From Lachnospiraceae bacterium (lineage in GTDB: Bacteria > Bacillota > Clostridia > Lachnospirales > Lachnospiraceae), in assembly GCA_009787745.1 (NCBI GenBank), contig WQST01000003.1, positions 1-34,564 on the forward strand: 34,564 nucleotides of DNA, read 5' to 3'. The notes under the pieces were generated by a model. That model searched no databases. It saw only the letters and a list, made by a program, of their open reading frames with translations, and was not told the origin of the DNA. The position numbers and the translations under genes are program-made. Below are positions 1 to 7,986 of the stretch, piece by piece. The stretch's first letter is position 1. Each line of letters starts with the position of its first letter.

Positions 1-280
1 CAACGGAGTTCCAAAGCGTTGCGCGGTTAGCATATTCTTTGGGCGTATCTTGCGGCAACATGATTTCGGTGTGAACTACGCCGCGCTTGAAAGTATAGTT
101 GTGCGTTATGCCGTCACGCTCGTTTTGCAAATTCTCGCCCGACCGATAGGCGGCGGCATTTACAGCGTTTGAATAGCGGTTGTCGTGCAGTTTTTCGGCG
201 GCACGATAAGCAGCAGCGGCAACTGCCGACCGCCCTGTTTTGCGGCTGATTATGCTAACGTGCAAGTGATAAATTGCCAT
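1..280 (-). CDS. MobA/MobL (MobQ-type) relaxase, N-terminal part, truncated by window edge
   Basis: Reverse-strand translation from 280 begins MAIYHLHVSIISRKTGRSAVAAAAYRAAEKLHDNRY, typical of MobA/MobL relaxase N-termini (SAVAAAAYR). Confidence 0.85.
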   Translation of the reverse strand, partial: MAIYHLHVSIISRKTGRSAVAAAAYRAAEKLHDNRYSNAVNAAAYRSGENLQNERDGITHNYTFKRGVVHTEIMLPQDTPKEYANRATLWNSV

Positions 281-328
281 GCGCTCACCTCGTTACAAGG
301 TATGCGCCAACGGCTTGGCTTGTTGACA

Positions 329-360
329 ACATTGCGAAGCAATGTATAAGTGCGCCCTTA
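329..360 (+). other. oriT: Candidate oriT: inverted repeat ACATTGC-GAA-GCAATGT followed by TATAAGTGCGCCCTTA
   Basis: TAAGTGCGCCCT matches the nic-region core remembered for IncQ/RSF1010 and Gram-positive MobQ plasmids; adjacent hairpin; located just upstream of the relaxase start. Confidence 0.7.
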
Positions 361-512
361 TGTGGTTTGCGGGGTGGTCGGGCAAAATCGAAGGAGCAAC
401 GCGACTGTTGATTTTGGTCGGGCGCACACGCAAGCCACTTGCCGCAAGGCGGCAACACACAACGCAAAAAAACCGCCTAAAACTTGGCGGTGGGCAGATA
501 ATGTATTTGCGG

Positions 513-944
513 TTATTTCTTTGCTAACAAGCGGTTAATTGGTACGCTCGTTTTCTTTCGCTTGCATTTTCGCGTGACTTGAAACCGCCCTGCAAGGGGT
601 GTAAAAACTACGCTTTCGGCTTGGGCTTTTACAGCGGCGGTTAATGCGGTGATTTGGCTATCTTTTTGGCTTAGTTGTTCGCTTAAAGTGTTAATTGTGG
701 TGCGCAATATTTCTATTAAATTGCCGTCAAGTGAAGCGTTTTCTTTTGACGGTTTAAAATTTGAGCGACTATCATTAAACGCCTGTTTTATCAGCTTTTC
801 ACCGTCAAGCGACACCGTCAAAATACCGTTTTCTTTTGACACTAAAGGCTGTAACGCAAGCAACAACGGTGGCTTGCTGATTTTATAAAAAACCGCTTGC
901 TTTGAAACGCCGATTTCTTTTGCTATCTGCCGAATGGTTTTCAT
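513..944 (-). CDS. HTH protein with C-terminal coiled coil, DUF536-like, mobile-element associated
   Basis: MKTIRQIAKEIGVSKQAVFYKI HTH followed by LSEQLSQKDSQITALTAAVKAQ coiled coil. Confidence 0.65.
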   Translation of the reverse strand: MKTIRQIAKEIGVSKQAVFYKISKPPLLLALQPLVSKENGILTVSLDGEKLIKQAFNDSRSNFKPSKENASLDGNLIEILRTTINTLSEQLSQKDSQITALTAAVKAQAESVVFTPLAGRFQVTRKCKRKKTSVPINRLLAKK

Positions 945-1075
945 GCTTTCAACCCCTTTTGATTTTTGACACCTTTTCGTCTTATGCTTTAGGGTTGGGC
1001 GGAGTGACAGAAATTGACTAATGAAAAATTAAAATAAAACAAAAAAGTTTCTAACAAAAAAATTTCGCAAGGGGG

Positions 1076-1104
1076 TTGACATACACACCATTTATGTGTA
1101 TACT
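1076..1104 (+). promoter_or_regulatory. Sigma-A type promoter TTGACA-17-TATACT with internal palindrome ATACACA/TGTGTAT
   Basis: Near-consensus -35/-10 with 17-nt spacer, upstream of tRNA-Phe. Confidence 0.65.
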
Positions 1105-1214
1105 ATAAAAGTCCTCGGTTCTAAGTGCCGAAAATCCTCGTGTCTATGAGGTCAGAAAGAAAATCAAAACGGCCAAAACCCTTGAAAATAAAGGAATTTG
1201 CGTGTTGCTATTTT

Positions 1215-1287
<73 letters not shown>

Positions 1288-1468
1288 TGTTTTTATTGTT
1301 CGAGAAATGCCATCAATATCTTTCAGATTAAGATTTCGCTATAGACGGGCTATTGTCTTTTTTTAAAAATCATGTTATTTCATTTTTGAAAATCCCCAAA
1401 CTCTTTATACATAAGGGATGAAGCTAAATTTAATTCAAAAAATGGGGAAACTCAAAATATTTGAAATA

Positions 1469-1504
1469 TTGATATTTTCGTTTTTTCGTGATACAATATG
1501 TATC
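1469..1504 (+). promoter_or_regulatory. TA promoter (TTGATA-17-TACAAT) with overlapping palindrome GATACA-ATA-TGTATC
   Basis: Palindrome 1490-1504 overlaps the -10 box 17 bp before the antitoxin ATG. Confidence 0.55.
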
Positions 1505-1520
1505 ATCAGGAGGTAAAATT

Positions 1521-1805
1521 ATGTTCTCAACTCATGTAAAAGCTGTTCGCGACTTAAGAAATAACTATCCCGAAGTGGCTTCACTCATAAAAAATCGCGA
1601 CCATGTTATCATAACAAATAATGGTAAAAGTGAAGCAGTTTTAATATCATATGAGGAATTTGCAAAATATGAAGATTTTTTACACATTCGTTATGTTAAA
1701 GAAAAATTAGCAGAAGCGGAGTTAGTGGCTGACAATCCCGATGAATGGCTTAGTATTGATGAACTTTTTAAAGAATGGGATAGTTGGGATGCGGTAAAAT
1801 TATGA
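1521..1805 (+). CDS. Type II antitoxin, Phd/YefM family
   Basis: MFSTHVKAVRDLRNNYPEVASLIKNRDHVIITNNGKSEAVLISYEEF; SD AGGAGG before 1521; ATGA overlap with toxin ORF. Confidence 0.85.
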   Translation: MFSTHVKAVRDLRNNYPEVASLIKNRDHVIITNNGKSEAVLISYEEFAKYEDFLHIRYVKEKLAEAELVADNPDEWLSIDELFKEWDSWDAVKL

Positions 1806-2092
1806 AACTTGTAATACTAAAATTAGCTAGAAATGATTTAAAAGAAATACATGAATATCTGTCAGAGTTTGGCGAAAGTCCAAACAGAAAGTTTCGGGCA
1901 AGTTTTGAAGAGTTTTGTATTCAAATAGTGAATACGCCATATATGTTCAATAAATATGAGCATAATCCTAATTTCCGAAAAGCAGCTATTATATTCGAAT
2001 ATTTAGTTTTTTATCAGGTCGATGACAAAACTAAAAAAGTAAAAATCTATCGTGTCCTACATGGGAAACAAGATATTAGGTCAATGCTATAA
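1802..2092 (+). CDS. Type II toxin, RelE/ParE family
   Basis: MKLVILKLARNDLKEIHEYLSEFG...VYQVDDKTKKVKIYRVLHGKQDI-like RelE/ParE pattern; overlaps antitoxin stop. Confidence 0.85.
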   Translation: MKLVILKLARNDLKEIHEYLSEFGESPNRKFRASFEEFCIQIVNTPYMFNKYEHNPNFRKAAIIFEYLVFYQVDDKTKKVKIYRVLHGKQDIRSML

Positions 2093-2290
2093 GTGCATGT
2101 ATTCTGCATGTAAATACCGTCAGATGCATCAGATGATTTTAATATACATTTGTTGTTATTTAGTATATCATATAGGTTAAGATAACCTTTAATAAAAGAA
2201 AAGCAAATTGACTTTACTATAAAATGGTGCATTGCTTGGAGAAATGAAAGAAAACATACATTTTAGAAAGCGTGAAGGAGGGACGAAAGA

Positions 2291-2737
2291 ATGATTATTA
2301 GAAAAGCAACTCCTGCTGATGCTGAGTCTCTACACGACCTATATCAGAACCATTTGACCGCAAATCCTTCGAGAGAACCGCAAGATATGAATGTTTGGCG
2401 GGAGAGAATTGCACAGTTTATGAGCAACCCTTTTTATCATTTGCTTGTCGGTGATGTTGAAGGTTTAATAAAATCCTCTGTGACGTTAATCGTGATTGAA
2501 AACTTGACCCACAATCTTCGTCCTTATGCGGTGATTGAAAATGTCGTCACCCATTCCGATTATCTCGGTAAACATTACGCTACTACGCTTATGAATAAAG
2601 CAAGCGAGATAGCAAAGGATTTAGGTTGTTACAAAATCATGTTGCTTACCGGCTCAAAAAATGACAGCACTTTGAAATTCTACGAAAAATGCGGTTTTAA
2701 TAAAAATGGCAAAACTGCTTTTATTAAATGGCTGTGA
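2291..2737 (+). CDS. GNAT family N-acetyltransferase
   Basis: MIIRKATPADAESLHDLYQ...SDYLGKHYATTLMNKASEIAKDLGCYKIMLLTGSKN...FYEKCGFNK. Confidence 0.88.
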   Translation: MIIRKATPADAESLHDLYQNHLTANPSREPQDMNVWRERIAQFMSNPFYHLLVGDVEGLIKSSVTLIVIENLTHNLRPYAVIENVVTHSDYLGKHYATTLMNKASEIAKDLGCYKIMLLTGSKNDSTLKFYEKCGFNKNGKTAFIKWL

Positions 2738-2740
2738 GGT

Positions 2741-3229
2741 ATGCTAATGCAATTCAACGTACGGACAATAGAATTACCTGATGAAAAAACGGCGATTACA
2801 TTAAAAATCATGCATTCACTTCCCGCATGGTTCAGTCCGCCGGAAGATATAGATAAAAAAGCAGTAACACATAGGGAATATCCCTTTTTCGCAGCATATG
2901 ACGACGATGTACCGATAGGTTTTGTCGCCTTGAAAATCCACAATCAGTACACCGCCGATATTTTCAACCTTGGAGTTTTGGAGCCGTATCAGCGGCAAGG
3001 AATTGGTCATAGCTTGCTGGAAATCGCCGAGCGGTATTGCGTTGAGAAAGGTTATTTGTTCTTGACGGTTAAAACACTGGATTCATCGGCGAAATATGAG
3101 CCATATGAGCGGACACGGGCGTTTTATCAAAATATGGGATTTATTCCACTTGAAGTGTTCACCACATTCTGGGATGAAGAGAATCCGTGTTTGTTTATGG
3201 CTAAAGGGGTTGGAGACAAAGGAGCGTAA
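2741..3229 (+). CDS. GNAT family N-acetyltransferase
   Basis: LGVLEPYQRQGIGHSLLEIAERYCVEKGY...TRAFYQNMGFIPLEVF; acetyl-CoA binding QRQGIG motif. Confidence 0.88.
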   Translation: MLMQFNVRTIELPDEKTAITLKIMHSLPAWFSPPEDIDKKAVTHREYPFFAAYDDDVPIGFVALKIHNQYTADIFNLGVLEPYQRQGIGHSLLEIAERYCVEKGYLFLTVKTLDSSAKYEPYERTRAFYQNMGFIPLEVFTTFWDEENPCLFMAKGVGDKGA

Positions 3230-3279
3230 ATTATGAGAACACTTGAGAGAATTACGACCGTTGACGTGGAGTCAAAAAA

Positions 3280-3393
3280 ATGATTTATCTTAAAACAAAA
3301 CGCCTTATAATCCGTGACCCAAAACCGACCGACTTGTATTATTCAAATATGTATAACGAGGAAGTCCGTAACATCAATACTTTATCTATCTAA
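3280..3393 (+). pseudogene. Truncated GNAT acetyltransferase N-terminus (37 aa)
   Basis: MIYLKTKRLIIRDPKPTDLYYSNMYNEEVRNINTLSI*; RimJ/RimL-type N-terminus only. Confidence 0.5.
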
Positions 3394-3493
3394 TTTTTCA
3401 TGAGCCTCGTTAAACTATTAAATGTTTAACGAGGCGATAAACAGCGTGTTTATGCGATCTTCAAATAATTCTCCGTTAAACCATTCCGGGAAC

Positions 3494-4210
3494 TTAGGTA
3501 TTAAGCTTTAATGCTTCATACAACTCAGCATTAGTCAATTGTTGGTAAGGGTTTACATAGAAAATCGTGAGGATGAAACAAGTAAATAAACCTAAGATAT
3601 GCCAGCCGAGAAATGATAAGTCTAGCACAAAGGCATTCCATTTATGACCCGTCATCATTTCTCTTGAGCGGTTAAAAGCTTCGACTGAACTAATCTCTGG
3701 ATTTTCCGCCAAAATGTAAGGTATCATACGGTATTCCAATCCTTTGATAATCCCCGGGATAATAAATAGCAAAGTCCAGCCCAGGGTAAACAAACCGCGT
3801 AAAAACTGTATTTTCACAATATTCATGTAAGCCTTTTTGAATGCAAATGATAATTGTGATAAATTACCGGGAGCGGTACGAGCGAAAATAAAGAAACGGC
3901 GGCAGCTAACTTCAAGCGGTCCGAAAACAAAAATTGCCAGTCCTAGCGTGAGCGCTAAAATCGCCAAAACAATCCCCAGTATCATAAAAATCACTAATGG
4001 AGGTGCTATTCCGACATGATTGTCTGATGCTCCGCCGGAAAAAGAAGAACTGCCGGAACTGCTGGAACTGCCGGAACCACTGCCAAAGCCACCGGTTGAA
4101 ATAGTTGTTAAAATAGCTACAAGAACACTTTTCCAATAATTTTGACTAAAAACAATCTTCGCATTATTCTTTAACTCGACACGTGTCCACATAAAATTGT
4201 CCCACATAAA
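3494..4210 (-). CDS. DUF975-like multi-pass membrane protein with Gly/Ser-rich loop
   Basis: VELKNNAKIVFSQNYWKSVLVAI...; ORF extends to 4240; start uncertain because Met codons lie in a 15-bp tandem repeat. Confidence 0.65.
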   Translation of the reverse strand, partial: FMWDNFMWTRVELKNNAKIVFSQNYWKSVLVAILTTISTGGFGSGSGSSSSSGSSSFSGGASDNHVGIAPPLVIFMILGIVLAILALTLGLAIFVFGPLEVSCRRFFIFARTAPGNLSQLSFAFKKAYMNIVKIQFLRGLFTLGWTLLFIIPGIIKGLEYRMIPYILAENPEISSVEAFNRSREMMTGHKWNAFVLDLSFLGWHILGLFTCFILTIFYVNPYQQLTNAELYEALKLNT

Positions 4211-4449
4211 ATTGTCCTTTCCACACCAAATGCTACCCACTTTTCATCTGCTTCAATTCTATCGTTTTTTTAGCGAAAGGGCAAGATATTTATAACTAGT
4301 TTTCCGATTTCCGATTTTTAATCAAGGTTGGTCAATAAAACAAAATCTACCGCCATTAATCGGTCGGTTAAAAAATAAGTTGCAATTTTTGACAGGGTAA
4401 TACATAATTACGATATATGATGGAGGGGAAATATTAAAAGGGTATAATA

Positions 4450-5700
4450 ATGAAATTATTTAGCAAGCTTAAACTTCAACATGAGAACGAGGTTGATTTT
4501 TCTGAATGGAGTAAAAAACTTATCCGAACGTATTGGTATGTTGCTCTAATTATAACTGTTGCGGCGGCTTTTCTTTTGATTGGGCTGATTCTGAATAATG
4601 AGTATGAAATTAAGTTTGAAGGTGTGAGCTATTTTCAGTATATACTTACATATCTGATTTATCCATTTCTTATGATTGCGGTATGTATTATATTATCATC
4701 AATTGGGATAAAGATATTCGGTGAAAAAAGATTATATACGATGCAGGCTTTTATCTGTTTGCTGTGTCTTACAATGATGTCGTCAATCGCAACGATTACA
4801 CATTATACGGTTAACGGAATTTATATGTCTTTTTCTTTTGTTTGCTTTATATCGTTGATTTATATTGACCGAAAGCTGGTTATTTTCGCCGCAATAATTA
4901 GCGGATTAACTTATCTTTTGATAGCGGTATTTTTCCTTATGGAAAAATCAGCAACGGGAGAAATTAAACATGGGGTAGAAGAGATTTTCACGACTCTTGC
5001 CTTAATTAGTACCGCGGCGGCGATTACGATGCATATCTTAAGCCGAAAGCAAATCCTAATATCTAATGTCGTTCAAATGAAAGACGGTATCTTATATACG
5101 ATGGCTGACCTTGTCGAAAATCGGGACAACAATACGGGCGGGCATGTTGAGCGGACGACAGTATATATGGAGTTGCTGACTAATGCAATTCAGGAAGCGG
5201 GGATATATGCTGATGATATGGATGATTGGGATTTGGATTCGGTTATTTCGTCGGCTCGTCTTCATGATGTCGGCAAAATAACTATTTCGGATGCTATTTT
5301 AAATAAGCCGGGACGGTTAACGGATGAAGAGTTTAATATTATGAAAACGCATACGACGGAAGGAGAACGAATTATTGAAAAAACCATTGAGCGGACAAGA
5401 AATGCTTTGTTCCTAAAGAATGCGAAAATAATTGCTGCATACCATCATGAGCGCTGGGATGGCAGTGGTTATCCATATGGTTTGAAAGATGTGGAAATTC
5501 CGCTGTTGGGGCGGTTGATGGCAATTGTTGATGTCTATGATGCACTGGTTTCAGAGCGTCCATACAAGAAAGCGTTTTCCCATGAAGAGGCAATGGATAT
5601 TATTAAAAAAGATGCGGGGAAACATTTTGATCCAATATTGGTAGGAGTTTTTCTGAGTATTGGCGCTCAAGTTGCGGCGGTTAGGGAAATTTATAAATAA
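4450..5700 (+). CDS. Membrane-anchored HD-GYP domain protein (putative c-di-GMP phosphodiesterase)
   Basis: N-terminal TM helices; HDVGK and HHERWDGSGYPYGL motifs; SD GGAGGGG. Confidence 0.88.
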   Translation: MKLFSKLKLQHENEVDFSEWSKKLIRTYWYVALIITVAAAFLLIGLILNNEYEIKFEGVSYFQYILTYLIYPFLMIAVCIILSSIGIKIFGEKRLYTMQAFICLLCLTMMSSIATITHYTVNGIYMSFSFVCFISLIYIDRKLVIFAAIISGLTYLLIAVFFLMEKSATGEIKHGVEEIFTTLALISTAAAITMHILSRKQILISNVVQMKDGILYTMADLVENRDNNTGGHVERTTVYMELLTNAIQEAGIYADDMDDWDLDSVISSARLHDVGKITISDAILNKPGRLTDEEFNIMKTHTTEGERIIEKTIERTRNALFLKNAKIIAAYHHERWDGSGYPYGLKDVEIPLLGRLMAIVDVYDALVSERPYKKAFSHEEAMDIIKKDAGKHFDPILVGVFLSIGAQVAAVREIYK

Positions 5701-5811
5701 GTGAAATGAAATTACCAACAAACTCCTATTGATTTAAGTATAAATATATCAGAAAATATACTAGTAATAAATCAAAAGTCTGTTCCTTACAGACAGAATG
5801 GAGTCTACATA

Positions 5812-6063
5812 ATGAAGATTTACAAGATCTATAGTTTGATGGGATTATGTTATGTTTATAGTATGAATCCTGTGGAAAATGAGTTAATGGAAGAAGTTTA
5901 TATTAAGTTGCCGGATGAATTTGCGGAAATCACCCGTAAGAATGGTATGCGGGGTATTGTTGGACCGGATGGTTTCATTGCAACAATGTTTTCAGGACCT
6001 GACCCAATGATTTTTAATCATCAATATGGCGGGGGAGAGAATCATACATTTCAAGTAGTTTAG
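5812..6063 (+). CDS. Small hypothetical protein (83 aa)
   Basis: Open frame followed by a terminator. Confidence 0.5.
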   Translation: MKIYKIYSLMGLCYVYSMNPVENELMEEVYIKLPDEFAEITRKNGMRGIVGPDGFIATMFSGPDPMIFNHQYGGGENHTFQVV

Positions 6064-6077
6064 TTTGAAAATTAATA

Positions 6078-6105
6078 TGAGTGCCGTCGCATGGCGGCAC
6101 TTTTT
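6078..6105 (+). terminator. Rho-independent terminator GTGCCGTCGCATGGCGGCACTTTTT
   Basis: GC-rich stem and T-tract. Confidence 0.8.
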
Positions 6106-6172
6106 GTTTGCAATTATTGGAATTTTATAGTATTTTAGTAATTGTTGGCTTATACTACTCAGAAAGATACAT

Positions 6173-6871
6173 ATGGAAAGATTCAGTCATTTTCGTTTCG
6201 CTTTTCGGCAAACGATTCCCATCATGTTAGGGTTTTTATTTCTTGGCACCGCTTTTGGCTTAATGCTATCCGATGCAGGGTATCATTTCTTGTGGGCTTT
6301 TTTAATCAGTATGGTCGTTTATGCGGGTAGTATGCAATTCGTAATGGTAACTTTATTTACTGCCGGAGCGGGGCTGCTTTATACGGCGATGATGACTTTA
6401 TTTATTAATGGGCGCCATATTTTTTATGGCTTGTCTTTGGTGGAAAAATTTAAAATAATGGGTAAGAGTTATCCGTATATGGTATTTTCTTTGACTGATG
6501 AAACATATTCGCTTTTGTGTCGGACGAAGGTTCCTGAGAAGCTCAGTGAAAAGAAAATTATGCTGTATATGAGTATGCTGAATCATAGTTATTGGGTGAT
6601 TGGATCGGTTTTTGGCGGTTTGGCAGGGCAGTTGATTAATTTTGATACAAATGGTATTGAATTTTCAATGACGGCACTCTTTATTGCGATTGTTATTGAG
6701 CAATGGCACGAGAAAGGTAATCGTTTATCAATTTTAGCCGGGGGAATTTCATCGGTGATTTTTTTGGTGCTTTTAGGTGCGGATCATTTTATAATGCCAT
6801 CATTATTTTTTACGGTTGGCTTCCGATTGCTTATGAAAAAATTTGATTTAAAAGGAGTAAAATTTGATTGA
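6173..6871 (+). CDS. azlC: AzlC family branched-chain amino acid export permease, large subunit
   Basis: FRQTIPIMLGFLFLGTAFGLMLSDAGYHFLWAFLISMVVYAGSMQFVMVTLF. Confidence 0.9.
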   Translation: MERFSHFRFAFRQTIPIMLGFLFLGTAFGLMLSDAGYHFLWAFLISMVVYAGSMQFVMVTLFTAGAGLLYTAMMTLFINGRHIFYGLSLVEKFKIMGKSYPYMVFSLTDETYSLLCRTKVPEKLSEKKIMLYMSMLNHSYWVIGSVFGGLAGQLINFDTNGIEFSMTALFIAIVIEQWHEKGNRLSILAGGISSVIFLVLLGADHFIMPSLFFTVGFRLLMKKFDLKGVKFD

Positions 6872-7208
6872 TATAACAAATACAATTGGAATAATTGCCG
6901 TAGTTACGTTATGTACGATTATTTTACGTGCCGCCCCTTTTATTGTCTTTGGCAGCAGAAAAACCGTGCCTGCGCAGATAGCTTATTTAGGGAAGGTGCT
7001 TCCGCCTGCGATTATGGTGACGCTGGTGTTTTATTGTTTGCGGAATATTGATTTTCTGAGTGTACATGGGTGGTTAGCGGAGATAATTGCATCGGTTTTG
7101 GTGGTAATCCTTCATTTATGGAAGAAGAATATATTATTGACTGTGGCAGTCAGTACGATTGCGTATATGTTGATGATACAGCTTAATGTTTTTGGATCTT
7201 TTATGTAA
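6864..7208 (+). CDS. azlD: AzlD family branched-chain amino acid transporter subunit
   Basis: Overlaps azlC end; RAAPFIVFGSRKTVPAQIAYLGKVLPPAIMVTLVFYCLRN. Confidence 0.88.
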   Translation: MIDITNTIGIIAVVTLCTIILRAAPFIVFGSRKTVPAQIAYLGKVLPPAIMVTLVFYCLRNIDFLSVHGWLAEIIASVLVVILHLWKKNILLTVAVSTIAYMLMIQLNVFGSFM

Positions 7209-7211
7209 AAA

Positions 7212-7250
7212 TATCAAGGAGACAGACAAATCTATCTCCTTGATAAAATT
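7212..7250. terminator. Hairpin TATCAAGGAGA/TCTCCTTGATA between convergent genes
   Basis: Perfect 11-bp stem. Confidence 0.7.
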
Positions 7251-7264
7251 TAAACTAATAATTA

Positions 7265-7840
7265 TTACAAACGATGCCCTTCGTGATTTACGCGATGACC
7301 TTCATTATTGATGCGATGCCCTTCGGCATTCAAGCGATGACCTTCATGATTTACACGATGTCCTTCATGGTTAATATAATGTCCTGCGGCATTCATTTTA
7401 TAGCCGGCGGCGATTGCTTTATCGTGTTCATGATGTTTTGGGGTATCTTTTTCAAGATATTTAACCGATAACCATGTTCCGGTATGCGCTAATGCCCATT
7501 TTCCGTCAGGGCTTAATTCTTTAATTTCTACTAAGGTATTTTTCTTAAGTGTACCAACTTTGTGATGTGAAACGCCGGGTCCGGTTCGCTCGTTAAGTTT
7601 TGCGGCGTTGACACGGTACATAACTTTTGTGTTTGCTTCCAATTCATGCATAATTGGGTGATTGACACCCTCGTGATATTTCTTTGTATGAGCAGTTGCA
7701 TGATTAGTGGTGTGGTGTGTACCTTCATGTTTAACTGCTTCATGGGAAGCAGCGCTTACCGGAACTGCTAAATTTACGAATAACATTGCACCTGCTAAGA
7801 AAGAAGTGCAAAATTTCGCACAATTACTTGATTTAATCAT
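7265..7840 (-). CDS. Secreted SH3-like domain protein with His-rich C-terminal heptapeptide repeats
   Basis: Signal peptide; SH3b-like VNAAKLNERTGPGVSHHKVGTLKKNTLVEI; six NxEGHRx-type repeats at C-terminus. Confidence 0.8.
   Translation of the reverse strand: MIKSSNCAKFCTSFLAGAMLFVNLAVPVSAASHEAVKHEGTHHTTNHATAHTKKYHEGVNHPIMHELEANTKVMYRVNAAKLNERTGPGVSHHKVGTLKKNTLVEIKELSPDGKWALAHTGTWLSVKYLEKDTPKHHEHDKAIAAGYKMNAAGHYINHEGHRVNHEGHRLNAEGHRINNEGHRVNHEGHRL
7268..7393 (-). repeat. 21-bp tandem repeat encoding six NxEGHRx heptapeptides
   Basis: MNAAGHYI-NHEGHRV-NHEGHRL-NAEGHRI-NNEGHRV-NHEGHRL. Confidence 0.9.
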
Positions 7841-7913
7841 TTTAGTCCTCCCTGAGTTTTAGTTAAATAAAAATATTCCTCATCAGTGATAAGAAATATT
7901 TTAATAATATTAT

Positions 7914-7960
7914 AATGTCAAATCTTGTTTTATTTATTCTCATAAACAAGATTTGACATT
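7914..7960. repeat. 17-bp perfect inverted repeat AATGTCAAATCTTGTTT/AAACAAGATTTGACATT, 13-nt loop
   Basis: Direct reading. Confidence 0.9.
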
Positions 7961-7986
7961 AATTAGAAAAAATGAAATTAAATGTT

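Noticed and set aside
342-538. Overlapping 61- and 62-aa plus-strand ORFs
   Set aside because: They run through the oriT candidate in two frames with no SD or recognizable domain; non-coding is more likely.
7274-7471. 65-aa plus-strand ORF rich in MPF/MTF repeats
   Set aside because: Antisense shadow of the His-rich heptapeptide repeat.
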